From: Listeria goaensis
GTDB taxonomy: Bacteria > Bacillota > Bacilli > Lactobacillales > Listeriaceae
Direction of reading: 5' to 3'
DNA: 64,000 nucleotides
Assembly (NCBI RefSeq): GCF_900186125.1
Contig: NZ_FYBQ01000003.1
Coordinates: forward strand, 186,001 to 250,000
This document shows positions 17,098 to 26,061 of the stretch, in pieces. The first letter of the stretch is position 1, and each line of letters opens with the position of its first letter. The translations under genes were made by a program, and so were the position numbers. The notes beneath the pieces were generated by a model, which was not told where the DNA came from, did no database searches, and saw nothing but the letters and a program-made list of their open reading frames with translations.

Positions 17098-17499
17098 TTA
17101 ACTTTTTAGTACCTCTTCTTCCGTCCACTTTTTCGTGTCCTCGCTAAAGCTATAATAATCCTGCTTACAGTCAATATAAATCTCACTTACAAGCCTAAAG
17201 TCCTCCAAAACAAAAAGTTCCGAGTTCATAAAATACTCGCCTGATTTCACATTATGCCAAAACAAAGTCGAACCGCACGTCTTGCAAAACCCACGTTCAC
17301 CAAGTTTCGACGAAGAAAAGCGCGTCATATTTTCCTCCCCCGAAAAAATCACGTCCAAACCACCACTAATGCTCAAAAACGGTCCAGCTGTCCATTTCCG
17401 ACACATTTCGCAATGACACGCATGAATGTCATGATCCTTAGAATTCACTGACACATTCACAGCCCCACAAAGACATCTCCCATCTAATTCCCCCATCAA
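17098..17499 (-). CDS. GFA/CENP-V domain protein
   Basis: A 133-residue zinc protein of the glutathione-dependent formaldehyde-activating family: CLCG at the N-terminus, CHCEMCRKWTAGPF in the middle and CKTCGS later, the cysteine pattern that binds two zinc ions in this fold. Family membership does not establish the reaction. It stands alone between yusI and rodA. Confidence 0.85.
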   Translation of the reverse strand: MMGELDGRCLCGAVNVSVNSKDHDIHACHCEMCRKWTAGPFLSISGGLDVIFSGEENMTRFSSSKLGERGFCKTCGSTLFWHNVKSGEYFMNSELFVLEDFRLVSEIYIDCKQDYYSFSEDTKKWTEEEVLKS

Positions 17500-17531
17500 A
17501 ACCGCTCCTTTTTACTATATATATTTAAGAA

Positions 17532-17560
17532 AAAAGCTGAATCTAAATGATTCAGCTTAA
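17532..17560 (-). terminator. Terminator of rodA
   Basis: A 10-bp perfect stem AAGCTGAATC/GATTCAGCTT followed on the minus strand by TTTTTT. It overlaps the rodA stop codon. Confidence 0.85.
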
Positions 17561-18729
17561 TTTACCATCTTACTTTCGATTTCAAACATCGATTTTTGAT
17601 AGTTAAAACGAATGGATAAAATGAGACCTATTGCCATCATATTTCCGAGTAGTGCACTTCCTCCGTAACTTATAAATGGTAACGGAATCCCTGTAATAGG
17701 CAGTAAACCGATATTCATTCCAACATTTTCAAGAACGTGGAACATAATCATCATGACAACACCCGTACAAATATAAGAATAGTAAGGAACATTAATATCA
17801 AGTGCCACCCGAATAATTTGATAAATGAGCAGGAAATATAGCGCAAGTAAAATGCTGGCGCCTACAAAACCATAGTCACCACCGATAATCGTAAAAATAA
17901 AATCATTATGGTTTTCTGGAATCGCAATCGCATCATATCCCGCGCCGTTCCCGGTAATCTGCCCAGAACCAATGGCCGTCATCGCACGCAGCACTTGATA
18001 ACCGCCACCTTGCGGATCAGTTTCTGGATTAATCCATGTTGTAATACGATCAAATTGGTATGGCTTAAAGCCAATCTTAACGAGCCAATTTTGATGATAA
18101 ATAACCATCCAAATCGCAGCTGTTCCAAGCGCGATAATCCCACCATACAGTGGTACGATAATCTTCCAACTAATCCCCGAAACGAGAATCATTCCTGCAA
18201 TAATCGCAATAAAAACAAGTGTCGTCCCTAAATCCGGTTGCATCATAATAAGCACTAGCGGGACCGCTGCAAAAAGTCCTATCTTCACAATCAACCAAAA
18301 ATCATACTTAATCGTATGTACCTTAAACTTGTTGTTATGATCCATAATAACCTTCGCTAAAACGATAATAATAATAACTTTAACAACTTCCGACGGCTGT
18401 AAGCTTCCCAAAAACGGAATGATAATCCAACTTTTCGCACCTTTTACTTCTTTACCAAAAACAAGCACAAACACAAGCAGGAAAATACCAAGCGCATAAT
18501 AATAATACGCCCATTTTGTCAGCCTATCATAATCAAGTTGCATCATCACAACAATCGCAAATGTTGTCACCGCGTACCAAACGATTTGCTTCATCACAAA
18601 GTTCGTATCATACTGCTCATTCGTAATTTGCGCACTATAAATCGATATTAAACTAATTAAGCAGAGCAACATTAAAGTTAAAATAATACCGTAGTCAATT
18701 CGCCCTGCCATTTTATTTTGCTGGTTCAT
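17557..18729 (-). CDS. rodA: SEDS peptidoglycan polymerase, RodA/FtsW family
   Basis: A 390-residue protein with about ten membrane helices. It carries the SEDS signatures GSLQPSEVVKV, the GGGYQVLRAMTAIGSG loop and HNDFIFTIIGGDYGF, and the C-terminal GIPLPFISYGGSALLGNM. SEDS proteins polymerise lipid II glycan strands together with a class B PBP. Listeria carries two rodA-like genes side by side here as I recall; this window has one. Elongation (RodA) is preferred over division (FtsW) by context. Confidence 0.9.
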   Translation of the reverse strand: MNQQNKMAGRIDYGIILTLMLLCLISLISIYSAQITNEQYDTNFVMKQIVWYAVTTFAIVVMMQLDYDRLTKWAYYYYALGIFLLVFVLVFGKEVKGAKSWIIIPFLGSLQPSEVVKVIIIIVLAKVIMDHNNKFKVHTIKYDFWLIVKIGLFAAVPLVLIMMQPDLGTTLVFIAIIAGMILVSGISWKIIVPLYGGIIALGTAAIWMVIYHQNWLVKIGFKPYQFDRITTWINPETDPQGGGYQVLRAMTAIGSGQITGNGAGYDAIAIPENHNDFIFTIIGGDYGFVGASILLALYFLLIYQIIRVALDINVPYYSYICTGVVMMIMFHVLENVGMNIGLLPITGIPLPFISYGGSALLGNMMAIGLILSIRFNYQKSMFEIESKMVN

Positions 18730-18889
18730 TCTTTACGCTCCTAACTGGTTGGTTAACAAAACAATCCCTTACTTTGCCCCCAAACACTCCCGTAAAACCC
18801 AATTTATATATTATAACATAAAATTTCTCTCTTCATTATATCAAGTTTTTAACAGATAGGAAGCTTTTTCACGAAATTCTAATCTAAAA

Positions 18890-19678
18890 TTATGATGAGA
18901 AACGCGTAGACGAAACCGGCCGAATCGATAGTTTATCACCAACTTCTGAAACATCTGCTTTTATGTGAAAAATTTCTTCCAAAAGTGCCGTCGTAAACAC
19001 CTCATGAGGCGTACCAGTTTTAGCAATCGCACCATCTGTACAAGCAAAAATTTGATCACTATAAAGTGCGGCTTGATTCAAATCATGCAAAACAAGCACT
19101 ATCGTCATTCCGTACTCGCGATTTAATTTCGTAAGCAAATCCAAAAGTTCCAATTGATGCGCGATATCAAGATATGTCGTCGGCTCATCTAACAATAAAA
19201 TTGGCGTCTTTTGCGCCAAAGCCATACCAAGCCACGCTCGCTGCCGCTCGCCGCCTGACAATGTGTGAAGCGGCCGATAAGCGAGGTGTTCCAAATTGCA
19301 TACCTGAAGCGCCCAACGAATTACCGTTTCATCTTCCGTAGTAAGCCCAGTACTCAGCCACGCTTTATGCGGCATCCGCCCGTAGGCAATTAAATCGTGC
19401 ACCACCACATCTAAAAGGCCGTCTGGTGCCTGCGAAAGCATCGTCATTTCCTTCGCCAATTTTTTCGCGCTAATCGACGCCAAATCAGTTCCATCAAGCA
19501 TAACACAGCCGCTTTTAGGTTCGAGAAGGCGCATCATTAGTCGAAGGATAGTCGATTTTCCCGACCCATTCGGTCCAACAAGCGTCGTTATTTTTCCTTC
19601 TTCAATTTGCAGCGACAAATCGCGAATCGCAAAATCCTTTTTTCTCGAAAAAGAAAGGTTTTCAATGTCTATTTTCAT
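18890..19678 (-). CDS. hupC: Iron/heme ABC transporter ATP-binding protein
   Basis: A 262-residue FhuC/FepC-type ATPase with Walker A GPNGSGKS at 35-42, signature TLSGGERQRAWLGMALAQ and Walker B ILLLDEPTTYLD. It overlaps the permease gene by 4 bases. By gene order it matches hupC of Listeria, part of the hemin/hemoglobin uptake system; siderophore uptake is an alternative reading. Confidence 0.88.
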   Translation of the reverse strand: MKIDIENLSFSRKKDFAIRDLSLQIEEGKITTLVGPNGSGKSTILRLMMRLLEPKSGCVMLDGTDLASISAKKLAKEMTMLSQAPDGLLDVVVHDLIAYGRMPHKAWLSTGLTTEDETVIRWALQVCNLEHLAYRPLHTLSGGERQRAWLGMALAQKTPILLLDEPTTYLDIAHQLELLDLLTKLNREYGMTIVLVLHDLNQAALYSDQIFACTDGAIAKTGTPHEVFTTALLEEIFHIKADVSEVGDKLSIRPVSSTRFSS

Positions 19679-20679
19679 GAAGTGACACGCCCTCTCTGTA
19701 ATAGAATGAGGAAGAACGGCGCGCCAATCATCGCAAGTAAAATCCCCACTGGGAGCTCAATCGAGCCAAACCAGCTTCGCGCCGCCGTATCCGCAAAGCC
19801 CACCAAAACGGCACCGCCTAGCGCCGACATCGGCAGTAAATATTTATAATCATTCCCAATAATCAATCTAAAAATGTGTGGGACAACTAGGCCGACAAAG
19901 CCAATTAGGCCCGCCACACTGACTGCCACGCCGCTCAAAAATGCCGCCAACATGATAATGAAGAAACGATGCTTTTCAACCGCATAGCCTAACAATTTCG
20001 CCGCGTCGTCGCCGAGCATGAGCACATTGGATGAGCGGATGGCAAAAATGCTAAGGATAAATCCGACCACCATGTAGGGAAATATCATCTCCAAGTGATA
20101 CCAACTTTTCCCCGAAAGTGTGCCCGTCATCCATGAAATCACACTCTGCACACGATTCGAGTAAAGCACCATAATGCCAGAGGTCATCGCCGTAATAAAC
20201 GCATTAATCGCCACACCAGATAGAATCACGCGCAGCGGTGAAACCCCTTTATCCCAAGCCACGATGTAGATTAAAAGGGCTGTTCCAAATGCGCCTAAAA
20301 ATGCACCAAGCGGGACGAAACCCGATAAGGTAGGGAAAACGATTGTCAAGATGATGGCAACAAGGCCTCCGCCCGCCGATACACCGATAACGCCTGGATC
20401 AGCAAGCGGGTTTCGCATAACGCCTTGAAGTAGGCAGCCTGAAATCGCAAGCGCCGCCCCAACTAAAAAGGCAATTAGCATTCGTGGCAAGCGTAAATTC
20501 CATACGAGCTGGTTGGAAAGCGTGTCGCCGTCACCCGTTAAAACATGCCAAACTTGCGAATACGAAAGACCCACCGAACCAGTCGTCAAACCGTAAAAGA
20601 AAACCACAATTAGAAGGACTAGAACAACAGCAAGCGAAATCAAACGGCGTCTTCGTCTAGGATCATGCGCCGCACTCAT
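19675..20679 (-). CDS. hupG: Iron/heme ABC transporter permease (FecCD family)
   Basis: A 334-residue permease with about ten helices. It carries the FecCD signatures RLPRMLIAFLVGAALAISG, QGVMRNPLADPGVIGVSAGG and FVGLVVPHIFR. It overlaps both neighbours by 4 bases, so the three transporter genes form one tightly coupled unit. The single-permease arrangement implies a homodimer. Confidence 0.9.
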   Translation of the reverse strand: MSAAHDPRRRRRLISLAVVLVLLIVVFFYGLTTGSVGLSYSQVWHVLTGDGDTLSNQLVWNLRLPRMLIAFLVGAALAISGCLLQGVMRNPLADPGVIGVSAGGGLVAIILTIVFPTLSGFVPLGAFLGAFGTALLIYIVAWDKGVSPLRVILSGVAINAFITAMTSGIMVLYSNRVQSVISWMTGTLSGKSWYHLEMIFPYMVVGFILSIFAIRSSNVLMLGDDAAKLLGYAVEKHRFFIIMLAAFLSGVAVSVAGLIGFVGLVVPHIFRLIIGNDYKYLLPMSALGGAVLVGFADTAARSWFGSIELPVGILLAMIGAPFFLILLQRGRVTS

Positions 20680-21644
20680 TTCGCCACCTGATTTAATTTC
20701 TGAGTCATATAATCAAGCGCCTCGTCAATTCGGACACCCGGATTCGTTCCAAACAAATCAGCCGGGAGCACCATGACGTGGCCGTTTTTTACCGCCGTAG
20801 TCGAATTCCAAGCGTCATTTTGTTCCATTTCTTTTCGAAAAGCCGCTTCCGTTTCTTTTTCATCCCCACCGTGAATCATTAAGAAAATCACTTCCGGATC
20901 TTCCGCAACAATTTTTTCAATATTAAGTGCCGCGTACTGTGGAAAATTCTCCACGCCCTTTAAGTTTTCCGCAACATTAATTCCGCCAGCAATTCGCAAA
21001 GTATCTCCGCTAAGCGATGTCGGCAAAGCCGCATAATTGCTTCCCGGTGCCCCTAAAATCATAAGCGCCCGGACACTCTTCCCCGCTTGCGCCGTTTGAA
21101 TTGCCTCTTCCTTCTCGGTTAGCATCTGATTCAATTCCTTCGCTTTCGCCTCCGCAGAAAGCAATTTCCCCAGCACTTCCGTTTGCGTTTTAATTTCATC
21201 AACCGAATTCGCGCCCGTCAAAATAACCTTCGCCCCAATTGCCTCAAGCGCTGGTACATCCTTCAAATTTTGCTCCGAACTCGCCACAATCACATCAGGC
21301 GCAAGCGCCGCAATTTTTTCCAAATTTAAATCATGTGTATTCCCAACTTCCGTAGCGCTTTTCGCTTCGTCCGATTCCACACCACTCGCATCTTGCGTTT
21401 GCCGCCCAACCACTTTCCCGCCAAGCGCATAAACAATGTTCATATCTGAATTTGTGAGCGTAATAATTCGCTTCGGTAATGTATCAAACGTGACAGTCCG
21501 CCCCGCCATATCATGTATCGTTAAAACTGCTTTTTCCGCTTTCGCCTCGCTAGGAGTCTCTTTTTCCGCCGACTCAGGAGCCCCCGAACAAGCAGAAAGA
21601 AATAAAATCGCGATAAAAACCAGTCCAAAATATGCCTTTTTCAT
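20676..21644 (-). CDS. hupD: Iron/heme ABC transporter substrate-binding lipoprotein
   Basis: A 322-residue class III periplasmic-binding-type lipoprotein with lipobox cysteine C19 (LSACSG), TFDTLPKRIITLTNSD at the start of the binding lobe and an ALAPDVIVASSEQN helix. It matches the heme-receptor family (IsdE/HmuT). It is the first gene of the operon, right behind a Fur-controlled promoter. The ligand is taken from synteny with HupD and not proven by sequence. Confidence 0.88.
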   Translation of the reverse strand: MKKAYFGLVFIAILFLSACSGAPESAEKETPSEAKAEKAVLTIHDMAGRTVTFDTLPKRIITLTNSDMNIVYALGGKVVGRQTQDASGVESDEAKSATEVGNTHDLNLEKIAALAPDVIVASSEQNLKDVPALEAIGAKVILTGANSVDEIKTQTEVLGKLLSAEAKAKELNQMLTEKEEAIQTAQAGKSVRALMILGAPGSNYAALPTSLSGDTLRIAGGINVAENLKGVENFPQYAALNIEKIVAEDPEVIFLMIHGGDEKETEAAFRKEMEQNDAWNSTTAVKNGHVMVLPADLFGTNPGVRIDEALDYMTQKLNQVAK

Positions 21645-21674
21645 AGTTTCCTCCCCGTGTTTTCTGGTATATTT

Positions 21675-21726
21675 ATTGTACTAGAAAATCCCTTTTAATT
21701 CAAAGGTTAATTGAGAATCATTTTCA
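21675..21726 (-). promoter_or_regulatory. hupDGC promoter with Fur box
   Basis: TTGAAT (21698-21703) and TACAAT (21675-21680) are 17 bases apart on the minus strand. Immediately upstream, TGAAAATGATTCTCA (21712-21726) matches the 7-1-7 Fur consensus TGATAATNATTATCA at 12 of the 14 defined positions. Iron-loaded Fur should repress here. The site may also affect the divergent plus-strand gene that starts at 21746. Confidence 0.75.
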
Positions 21727-21745
21727 TTAAGAACGGAGCGATCAC

Positions 21746-22057
21746 ATGTTAGACTTTGTAGTCCCCTTGCTACTCATCGGTTTAGGCGCCTATTTTTATT
21801 TTTTCACCCCAACCAATCAAAACCAAGCCCTCAGCTACCGGACAAAAGCGAGTTTAAAATCACCAGAAGCCTTCAAACGAGCGCATCGCTACTTAGGCAA
21901 GCTTTGGCTAATACTCGGTACCGCCACATTTTTCCTTTACGTTGCACTAAGTTTTGTCCCCATCCAATTTTTCATACGCAGTAGCTTGTTTTTCGTCATC
22001 CTTTTAATTTTATTATGCCTATCCATTTTATTAACCGAACGTAAAATAAAACAATAA
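21746..22057 (+). CDS. SdpI-domain-like membrane protein
   Basis: A 103-residue protein with three predicted membrane segments (about 4-20, 51-70, 75-95) and the stretch YRTKASLKSPEAFKRAHRYL followed by GK, the pattern of the SdpI/YhfL family. SdpI of B. subtilis gives immunity to the SdpC toxin, but most relatives are uncharacterised. It is divergent from hupD, next to the Fur box, so iron control is possible. Confidence 0.75.
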   Translation: MLDFVVPLLLIGLGAYFYFFTPTNQNQALSYRTKASLKSPEAFKRAHRYLGKLWLILGTATFFLYVALSFVPIQFFIRSSLFFVILLILLCLSILLTERKIKQ

Positions 22058-22061
22058 TTTT

Positions 22062-22093
22062 TTGTTGAAAAACAACAAATTTTATTTTATACT
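22062..22093 (+). promoter_or_regulatory. Promoter with overlapping palindrome upstream of DUF2975/HTH pair
   Basis: TTGAAA (22065-22070) and TATACT (22088-22093) are 17 bases apart. A perfect inverted repeat TTGTTG-AAAAA-CAACAA (22062-22078) straddles the -35 box. It could be the operator for the downstream small HTH protein, or a short hairpin ending the upstream gene. Confidence 0.6.
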
Positions 22094-22126
22094 AAAACTA
22101 ATCCTAAAAGTAGTGAGGTATTTAGT

Positions 22127-22606
22127 ATGAAAAGAGAAACTTTACTTTTAAAGCTCGTCATTATTGTTCTCTGTATTCCAGTATTGGCGCTTGCATTTGT
22201 CGGTCTGCCTCGCCTGATTATCGGGGCACTTCAGACCTTTCCAAACAATCAAATTTTTGTTTATATGGCTTTCATCAGCATTTATTTGAGTGCCATTCCA
22301 TTTTTCATTGCCGTAGTTCAAGCATTCAAACTGCTACTTTTAATTGATAAAAACAAGGCTTTTTCAACCCTTGCAGTTAAAAATCTAACTAAAATCAAGT
22401 TTTCTGCTTTCCTAATTAGTGGCCTATATTTACTCACCTTACCACTATTCTACATGGCAGCCAACATCACAGATGCGCCCGGAATTATTTTCATCGGAAT
22501 CGTGGTCATTTTCGCCGCATTTATTATCGCCATTTTTTCGGCTGTTCTTGAGAAGCTACTACAAAACGCGATTTCCATCAAATCTGAAAATGATTTAACG
22601 ATATGA
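22127..22606 (+). CDS. DUF2975 family membrane protein
   Basis: A 159-residue protein with four membrane helices (about 9-30, 44-65, 93-112, 121-145), in the DUF2975 family. Members are often paired with a short Xre-type regulator, as here (9-base gap to the next gene, with GAGGTG ribosome site). Their role is unknown; the pairing suggests a membrane-linked sensing or self-regulating unit. Confidence 0.8.
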   Translation: MKRETLLLKLVIIVLCIPVLALAFVGLPRLIIGALQTFPNNQIFVYMAFISIYLSAIPFFIAVVQAFKLLLLIDKNKAFSTLAVKNLTKIKFSAFLISGLYLLTLPLFYMAANITDAPGIIFIGIVVIFAAFIIAIFSAVLEKLLQNAISIKSENDLTI

Positions 22607-22615
22607 GGTGATTTT

Positions 22616-22834
22616 ATGGCCATTATTATAAATGTAGATGTTATGCTCGCCAAACGAAAAATGTCCGTTACAGAACTATCCGAAAAAGTCGGCATTACAA
22701 TGGCAAATTTATCCATTCTAAAAAACGGCAAAGCAAAAGCCGTCCGCTTCTCAACCTTAGAAGCTATATGTAAAGCACTCGACTGCCAACCCGGCGACAT
22801 TTTAGAGTATCAAAAAGACGACGAAACACTTTAG
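22616..22834 (+). CDS. Small Cro/CI-type HTH regulator
   Basis: A 72-residue HTH_26/YozG-like protein: MLAKRKMSVTELSEKVGITM forms the start of the helix-turn-helix and EAICKALDCQPGDILEY the end. It has only a DNA-binding domain. Forms an operon with the DUF2975 gene and probably represses it by binding upstream. Confidence 0.88.
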   Translation: MAIIINVDVMLAKRKMSVTELSEKVGITMANLSILKNGKAKAVRFSTLEAICKALDCQPGDILEYQKDDETL

Positions 22835-22870
22835 CAGGTAACTGTAGCAAATTATGAACTTACACGAAAT

Positions 22871-22916
22871 AAAAAATCAGGCGGATAGCAAAGATTACCT
22901 TTGTCATCCGCCTGAC
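22871..22916 (-). terminator. Terminator of the polysaccharide operon
   Basis: A long stem (AGGCGGAT.AC.AAAG against CTTTG.ATCCGCCT, with one internal mismatch) and a T-run on the minus strand, directly after the stop of the last glycosyltransferase gene. Confidence 0.85.
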
Positions 22917-22918
22917 CG

Positions 22919-23995
22919 TTAATTCGCTAGGATTGGCAACAATTTCACCATTTCCTCTTGAACCAGTTGTTGATCATATGCTGTCGCAGAATGAAAGGCA
23001 TTGCGCTTCAATACCTGTTTTTCTGCTTCACTGATTGAACTAAATTGCACCAATTTTTCAGCAATCGAACTAGCACTACCAACCTCCGTGAAATAACCGT
23101 TTTCTCCCTCAATCAAATACCCTTGAATTCCCGCAATACGACTACCAATCACCGGAACTCCACACGCCATCGCTTCGATGCCAACAAGTCCCAAGCTCTC
23201 CCCTTTTCTCCGACTAGGAAATACAAAAACATCCATTTCGTTATAAAGTGCGGCCAAGTCCTCTTGCGGCAGTAAAGTATAGCAACGCACATCATCTTGA
23301 AGCCCGAGCTCCTGAATAAGCGCTTCTTTTTGCTCGTTTTCCTTACCATTCCCCACCATAATAAGCCGCACAGGCCGATTCGATACGCGCTTAAATTGCG
23401 CAAAACCTCGAAGAGCATCGTCCCATCCTTTATCAATATCAATACGTCCCACGTAGCCAACACAACAAACGTCCGCGTCCTTATCTATTTTTTGAGGTGC
23501 AAAAAGCGTGCGATTCACTCCACCAGACGGCGAAATCAAAATATCACTAGATACAATTTTGTATCGTTTTATAACCACTTGTTTGAAATAATCAGACGGC
23601 ACAACAACATGATTCGCCTGTTTTAATAACCTTGCCACCCATGATTGCAACCGTTCTTGAATCCGGGTTTCCGGAAACACATCACTACCATGAACATTCA
23701 CAGTAAGATTAATTTTACGGTTTAAAGCTTTCGCACATAAAATGGGAATCGCACTATGAGAAGCGTAATGCAAGTAAACTACATCATATTTTTTAAACAA
23801 TAAAGTAAAGAAAATACGGAAGTAAAAAACAATATAATTCCAAAGCTTTTTCCACTTGTTTAACTCTTTATTCATTGTAACCGTATCAATTTCACTTGAT
23901 GCATTTTCAAGTATATGCACATGATTTTTCACAAAAATGCCGTATGACGGGTATTCTTTAGATGGAAACATGTTGGCGATAACAAGTATTTTCAT
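22919..23995 (-). CDS. GT4-family glycosyltransferase
   Basis: A 358-residue GT-B fold enzyme starting MKILVIANMFPSKEYPSYG. The donor-binding half has VGYVGRIDIDKGWDDALRGF and the conserved EAMACGVPVIGSRIAGIQG with the E-x7-E region of retaining GT4 enzymes. It probably adds a sugar to a lipid-linked polysaccharide intermediate in the cytoplasm. The start is taken at the ATG behind AAAAGGA. It is the last gene of the operon. Confidence 0.9.
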   Translation of the reverse strand: MKILVIANMFPSKEYPSYGIFVKNHVHILENASSEIDTVTMNKELNKWKKLWNYIVFYFRIFFTLLFKKYDVVYLHYASHSAIPILCAKALNRKINLTVNVHGSDVFPETRIQERLQSWVARLLKQANHVVVPSDYFKQVVIKRYKIVSSDILISPSGGVNRTLFAPQKIDKDADVCCVGYVGRIDIDKGWDDALRGFAQFKRVSNRPVRLIMVGNGKENEQKEALIQELGLQDDVRCYTLLPQEDLAALYNEMDVFVFPSRRKGESLGLVGIEAMACGVPVIGSRIAGIQGYLIEGENGYFTEVGSASSIAEKLVQFSSISEAEKQVLKRNAFHSATAYDQQLVQEEMVKLLPILAN

Positions 23996-24079
23996 GTCTA
24001 ATTTCCTTTTCAAAATATTTTTGCAACAACTTAGTAAACTTTTTTATTTTAAATTTTAGAAAACTGCACACTAACAAGA

Positions 24080-24116
24080 AGGCACATCGATTTTTCGAAT
24101 CACTTTCAATGTGCCT
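24080..24116 (-). other. Hairpin between acetyltransferase and glycosyltransferase genes
   Basis: An 8-bp stem AGGCACAT/ATGTGCCT with a weaker inner helix lies in the 131-base gap. On the minus strand it is followed by TTCTTGTT, a poor T-run, so it may attenuate transcription into the last gene rather than stop it. Confidence 0.4.
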
Positions 24117-24126
24117 CACTCCCTTT

Positions 24127-24636
24127 TTATCTCTCTTCACGAATCACTCTCGCCGGAACTCCGCCAATAATACTATATGGTGGATATTTCTTCGCCGGAA
24201 CCACTGCCCCAGCGGCTACAACACAACCATTCGGAATTTCTGCACCCGCTAAAATCGTGACACGAGTCCCAATCCAAACATCATTGCCGATAGAAACAGA
24301 TTTTTTTTCTGTTCCACTATCTAGAATTTTCTGCGTCCCGTCAATACAATGCGTTTCCGTTAAAATGACTACTTCAGGTGCCATTAAAACATCATCACCA
24401 ATATAAACTGGTGCCGCAGCAATGATTCGCGAGTTATCACCAATTGATGAACGCGTTCCAATATGAATATTTTTCGTATATCTTAATTTTAAATTTGGTC
24501 GTAAGTTACTATTTTCTGCACAACTTCCAAATAGCGATTTAGCAACTTTGTTCTTAAGCTTGCGCAATAAGCGTCCAGCTGCAAGTCGATTAGGCATCGG
24601 AAGGCAGTTAAGTATTGAAAATACAATTGCAAGCAT
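24127..24636 (-). CDS. Left-handed beta-helix acetyltransferase (LbetaH)
   Basis: A 169-residue hexapeptide-repeat enzyme: repeats such as IHIGTRSSIGDNSRI, VYIGDDVLMAPEVVI and VSIGNDVWIGTRVTIL, with the active-site region ETHCIDG and the family end GGVPARVIREER. It probably O-acetylates a sugar of the polysaccharide, using acetyl-CoA. Its start overlaps the stop of the upstream gene (TAATG). Confidence 0.88.
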   Translation of the reverse strand: MLAIVFSILNCLPMPNRLAAGRLLRKLKNKVAKSLFGSCAENSNLRPNLKLRYTKNIHIGTRSSIGDNSRIIAAAPVYIGDDVLMAPEVVILTETHCIDGTQKILDSGTEKKSVSIGNDVWIGTRVTILAGAEIPNGCVVAAGAVVPAKKYPPYSIIGGVPARVIREER

Positions 24637-25370
24637 TACTTATGCCGCCTTTCTTTCAGCACTTTCTTCATGAAGCTTAAATTTCCCACAAAATAACGCT
24701 TAAACATGCGACGCGGTTCCTGAGCAAAACGGTAAAACCATTCCAAGCCAGTTTTCTGCATCCACTCCGGTGCCCGCTTTGTCAAACCCGAAATAACGTC
24801 AAAACTTCCTCCCACGCCCATAACAAAAGGAGCCTTCATCGTATCAATATGCTCCCGAATCCAAAATTCTTTTTTTGGACTTGAAAAAGCAACAAATACA
24901 ATATCTGCTTGTGATTTTTGAATATCAAGCGCAATTTGTTCCGACTCAGCATCATCAAAATAACCATTTCGGCACCCCGCAATTTGTAGTGCTGGAAACT
25001 TCTCTTGATGAATCCGCACAACGTTTTGCACCACTTCTTCGGTTGCACCAAAGTAAAAAACTCGGTATCCCTTTTCTGCGCTTTTCTCAACTAATTTTTC
25101 AAATAAATCGATACCCGTAACTCTTTCAGGTATATGTTTTCCTAAAAAGTTTGCCGCCCAGACAATTGACTGTCCGTCTGCATTGATAAGCGGCGAATCA
25201 TTTATAATTTTTGCAAGTTCGCTATTTTCCGCCATTAAATTAATTTTACTGGCATTAATAACAACATGCTGCACTGGTCTTTTTTCGTGGACAATCTCTT
25301 CAATTTTATCCAAAGTTTCTTGCATTGTTAGAGCATCCACGTAGCTTCCTAATAAAAACATACGAGTCAT
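24636..25370 (-). CDS. WecG/TagA/CpsF family glycosyltransferase
   Basis: A 244-residue GT26 enzyme with HVVINASKINLMAE, NADGQSIVWAANFLG (catalytic-region Asp), VTGIDLFEKL and FVAFSSPKKEFWI. The C-terminal RRMFKRYFVGN appendage is the part that in TagA contacts the membrane. Relatives transfer ManNAc, ManNAcA or glucose onto a lipid-linked sugar. A ManNAcA donor fits the wecC-like gene in the same operon. It would act second, after the phosphoglycosyltransferase. Confidence 0.9.
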   Translation of the reverse strand: MTRMFLLGSYVDALTMQETLDKIEEIVHEKRPVQHVVINASKINLMAENSELAKIINDSPLINADGQSIVWAANFLGKHIPERVTGIDLFEKLVEKSAEKGYRVFYFGATEEVVQNVVRIHQEKFPALQIAGCRNGYFDDAESEQIALDIQKSQADIVFVAFSSPKKEFWIREHIDTMKAPFVMGVGGSFDVISGLTKRAPEWMQKTGLEWFYRFAQEPRRMFKRYFVGNLSFMKKVLKERRHK

Positions 25371-25393
25371 AAATTTCTGCTTCTCCTCTTGAA

Positions 25394-26047
25394 TTAATAA
25401 GCACTATTCGGCACAAAAATCACGCGTACCGTTTTCAGCAAAATCTTCATATCTAGTGAAAAACTGACATGTTGAATGTAGTGCAAATCTAAATTCACCA
25501 TTTCAGAAAAGCTAACATCATTACGTCCACTGACCTGCCATAATCCTGTACAACCTGGCGTGATCGCTAAACGTCCTAAATCCCTTTTTGAATACTCCTC
25601 AACCTCTCGTTCAAGCGGCGGACGTGGTCCAACTAAAGACATGTCGCCTTTTAAAACATTTACTAATTGTGGTAATTCATCAATGCTTGTTTTACGTAAA
25701 AATCTTCCTAATTTAGTGATTCGCGGATCATGTTTCATTTTAAACATCGCGCCTTCAACCTCGTTATGTTCAAGTAACTCGGCTAATTTTTCTTCGGCAT
25801 TCGGAATCATCGTACGAAATTTATACATCATGAAGCGATTACCATCTTTACCAATACGTTCTTGCTTAAAAAAAACAGGTGCTCTTAAATCGCTTAGTTT
25901 AATGAGGATAAATAATAAAATAAAGAGTGGTGTTAACAGAAACAGACCGCAGCTTGCACCAAGAAAATCTATAACTCGCTTGGCAATTGGATAAAATCTC
26001 ATAGTTGTTTTTGTAGTGGGCTTTGCCACTGTTTTAATTGACTCCAT
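25394..26047 (-). CDS. Undecaprenyl-phosphate sugar phosphotransferase
   Basis: A 217-residue bacterial sugar transferase (WbaP/RfbP C-terminal type). One hydrophobic helix (about 25-50) is followed by the cytoplasmic catalytic part with PVFFKQERIGKDGNRF, MYKFRTMIPNAEE, KTSIDELPQL, GDMSLVGPRPP and TPGCTGLWQVSGRN. It starts glycan assembly on undecaprenyl phosphate. I place the start at 26047 (AAAGGA six bases upstream); an ATG at 26062 overlapping the cpsD stop is the alternative. Confidence 0.92.
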   Translation of the reverse strand: MESIKTVAKPTTKTTMRFYPIAKRVIDFLGASCGLFLLTPLFILLFILIKLSDLRAPVFFKQERIGKDGNRFMMYKFRTMIPNAEEKLAELLEHNEVEGAMFKMKHDPRITKLGRFLRKTSIDELPQLVNVLKGDMSLVGPRPPLEREVEEYSKRDLGRLAITPGCTGLWQVSGRNDVSFSEMVNLDLHYIQHVSFSLDMKILLKTVRVIFVPNSAY

Positions 26048-26061
26048 CTCGATTCCTTTCA

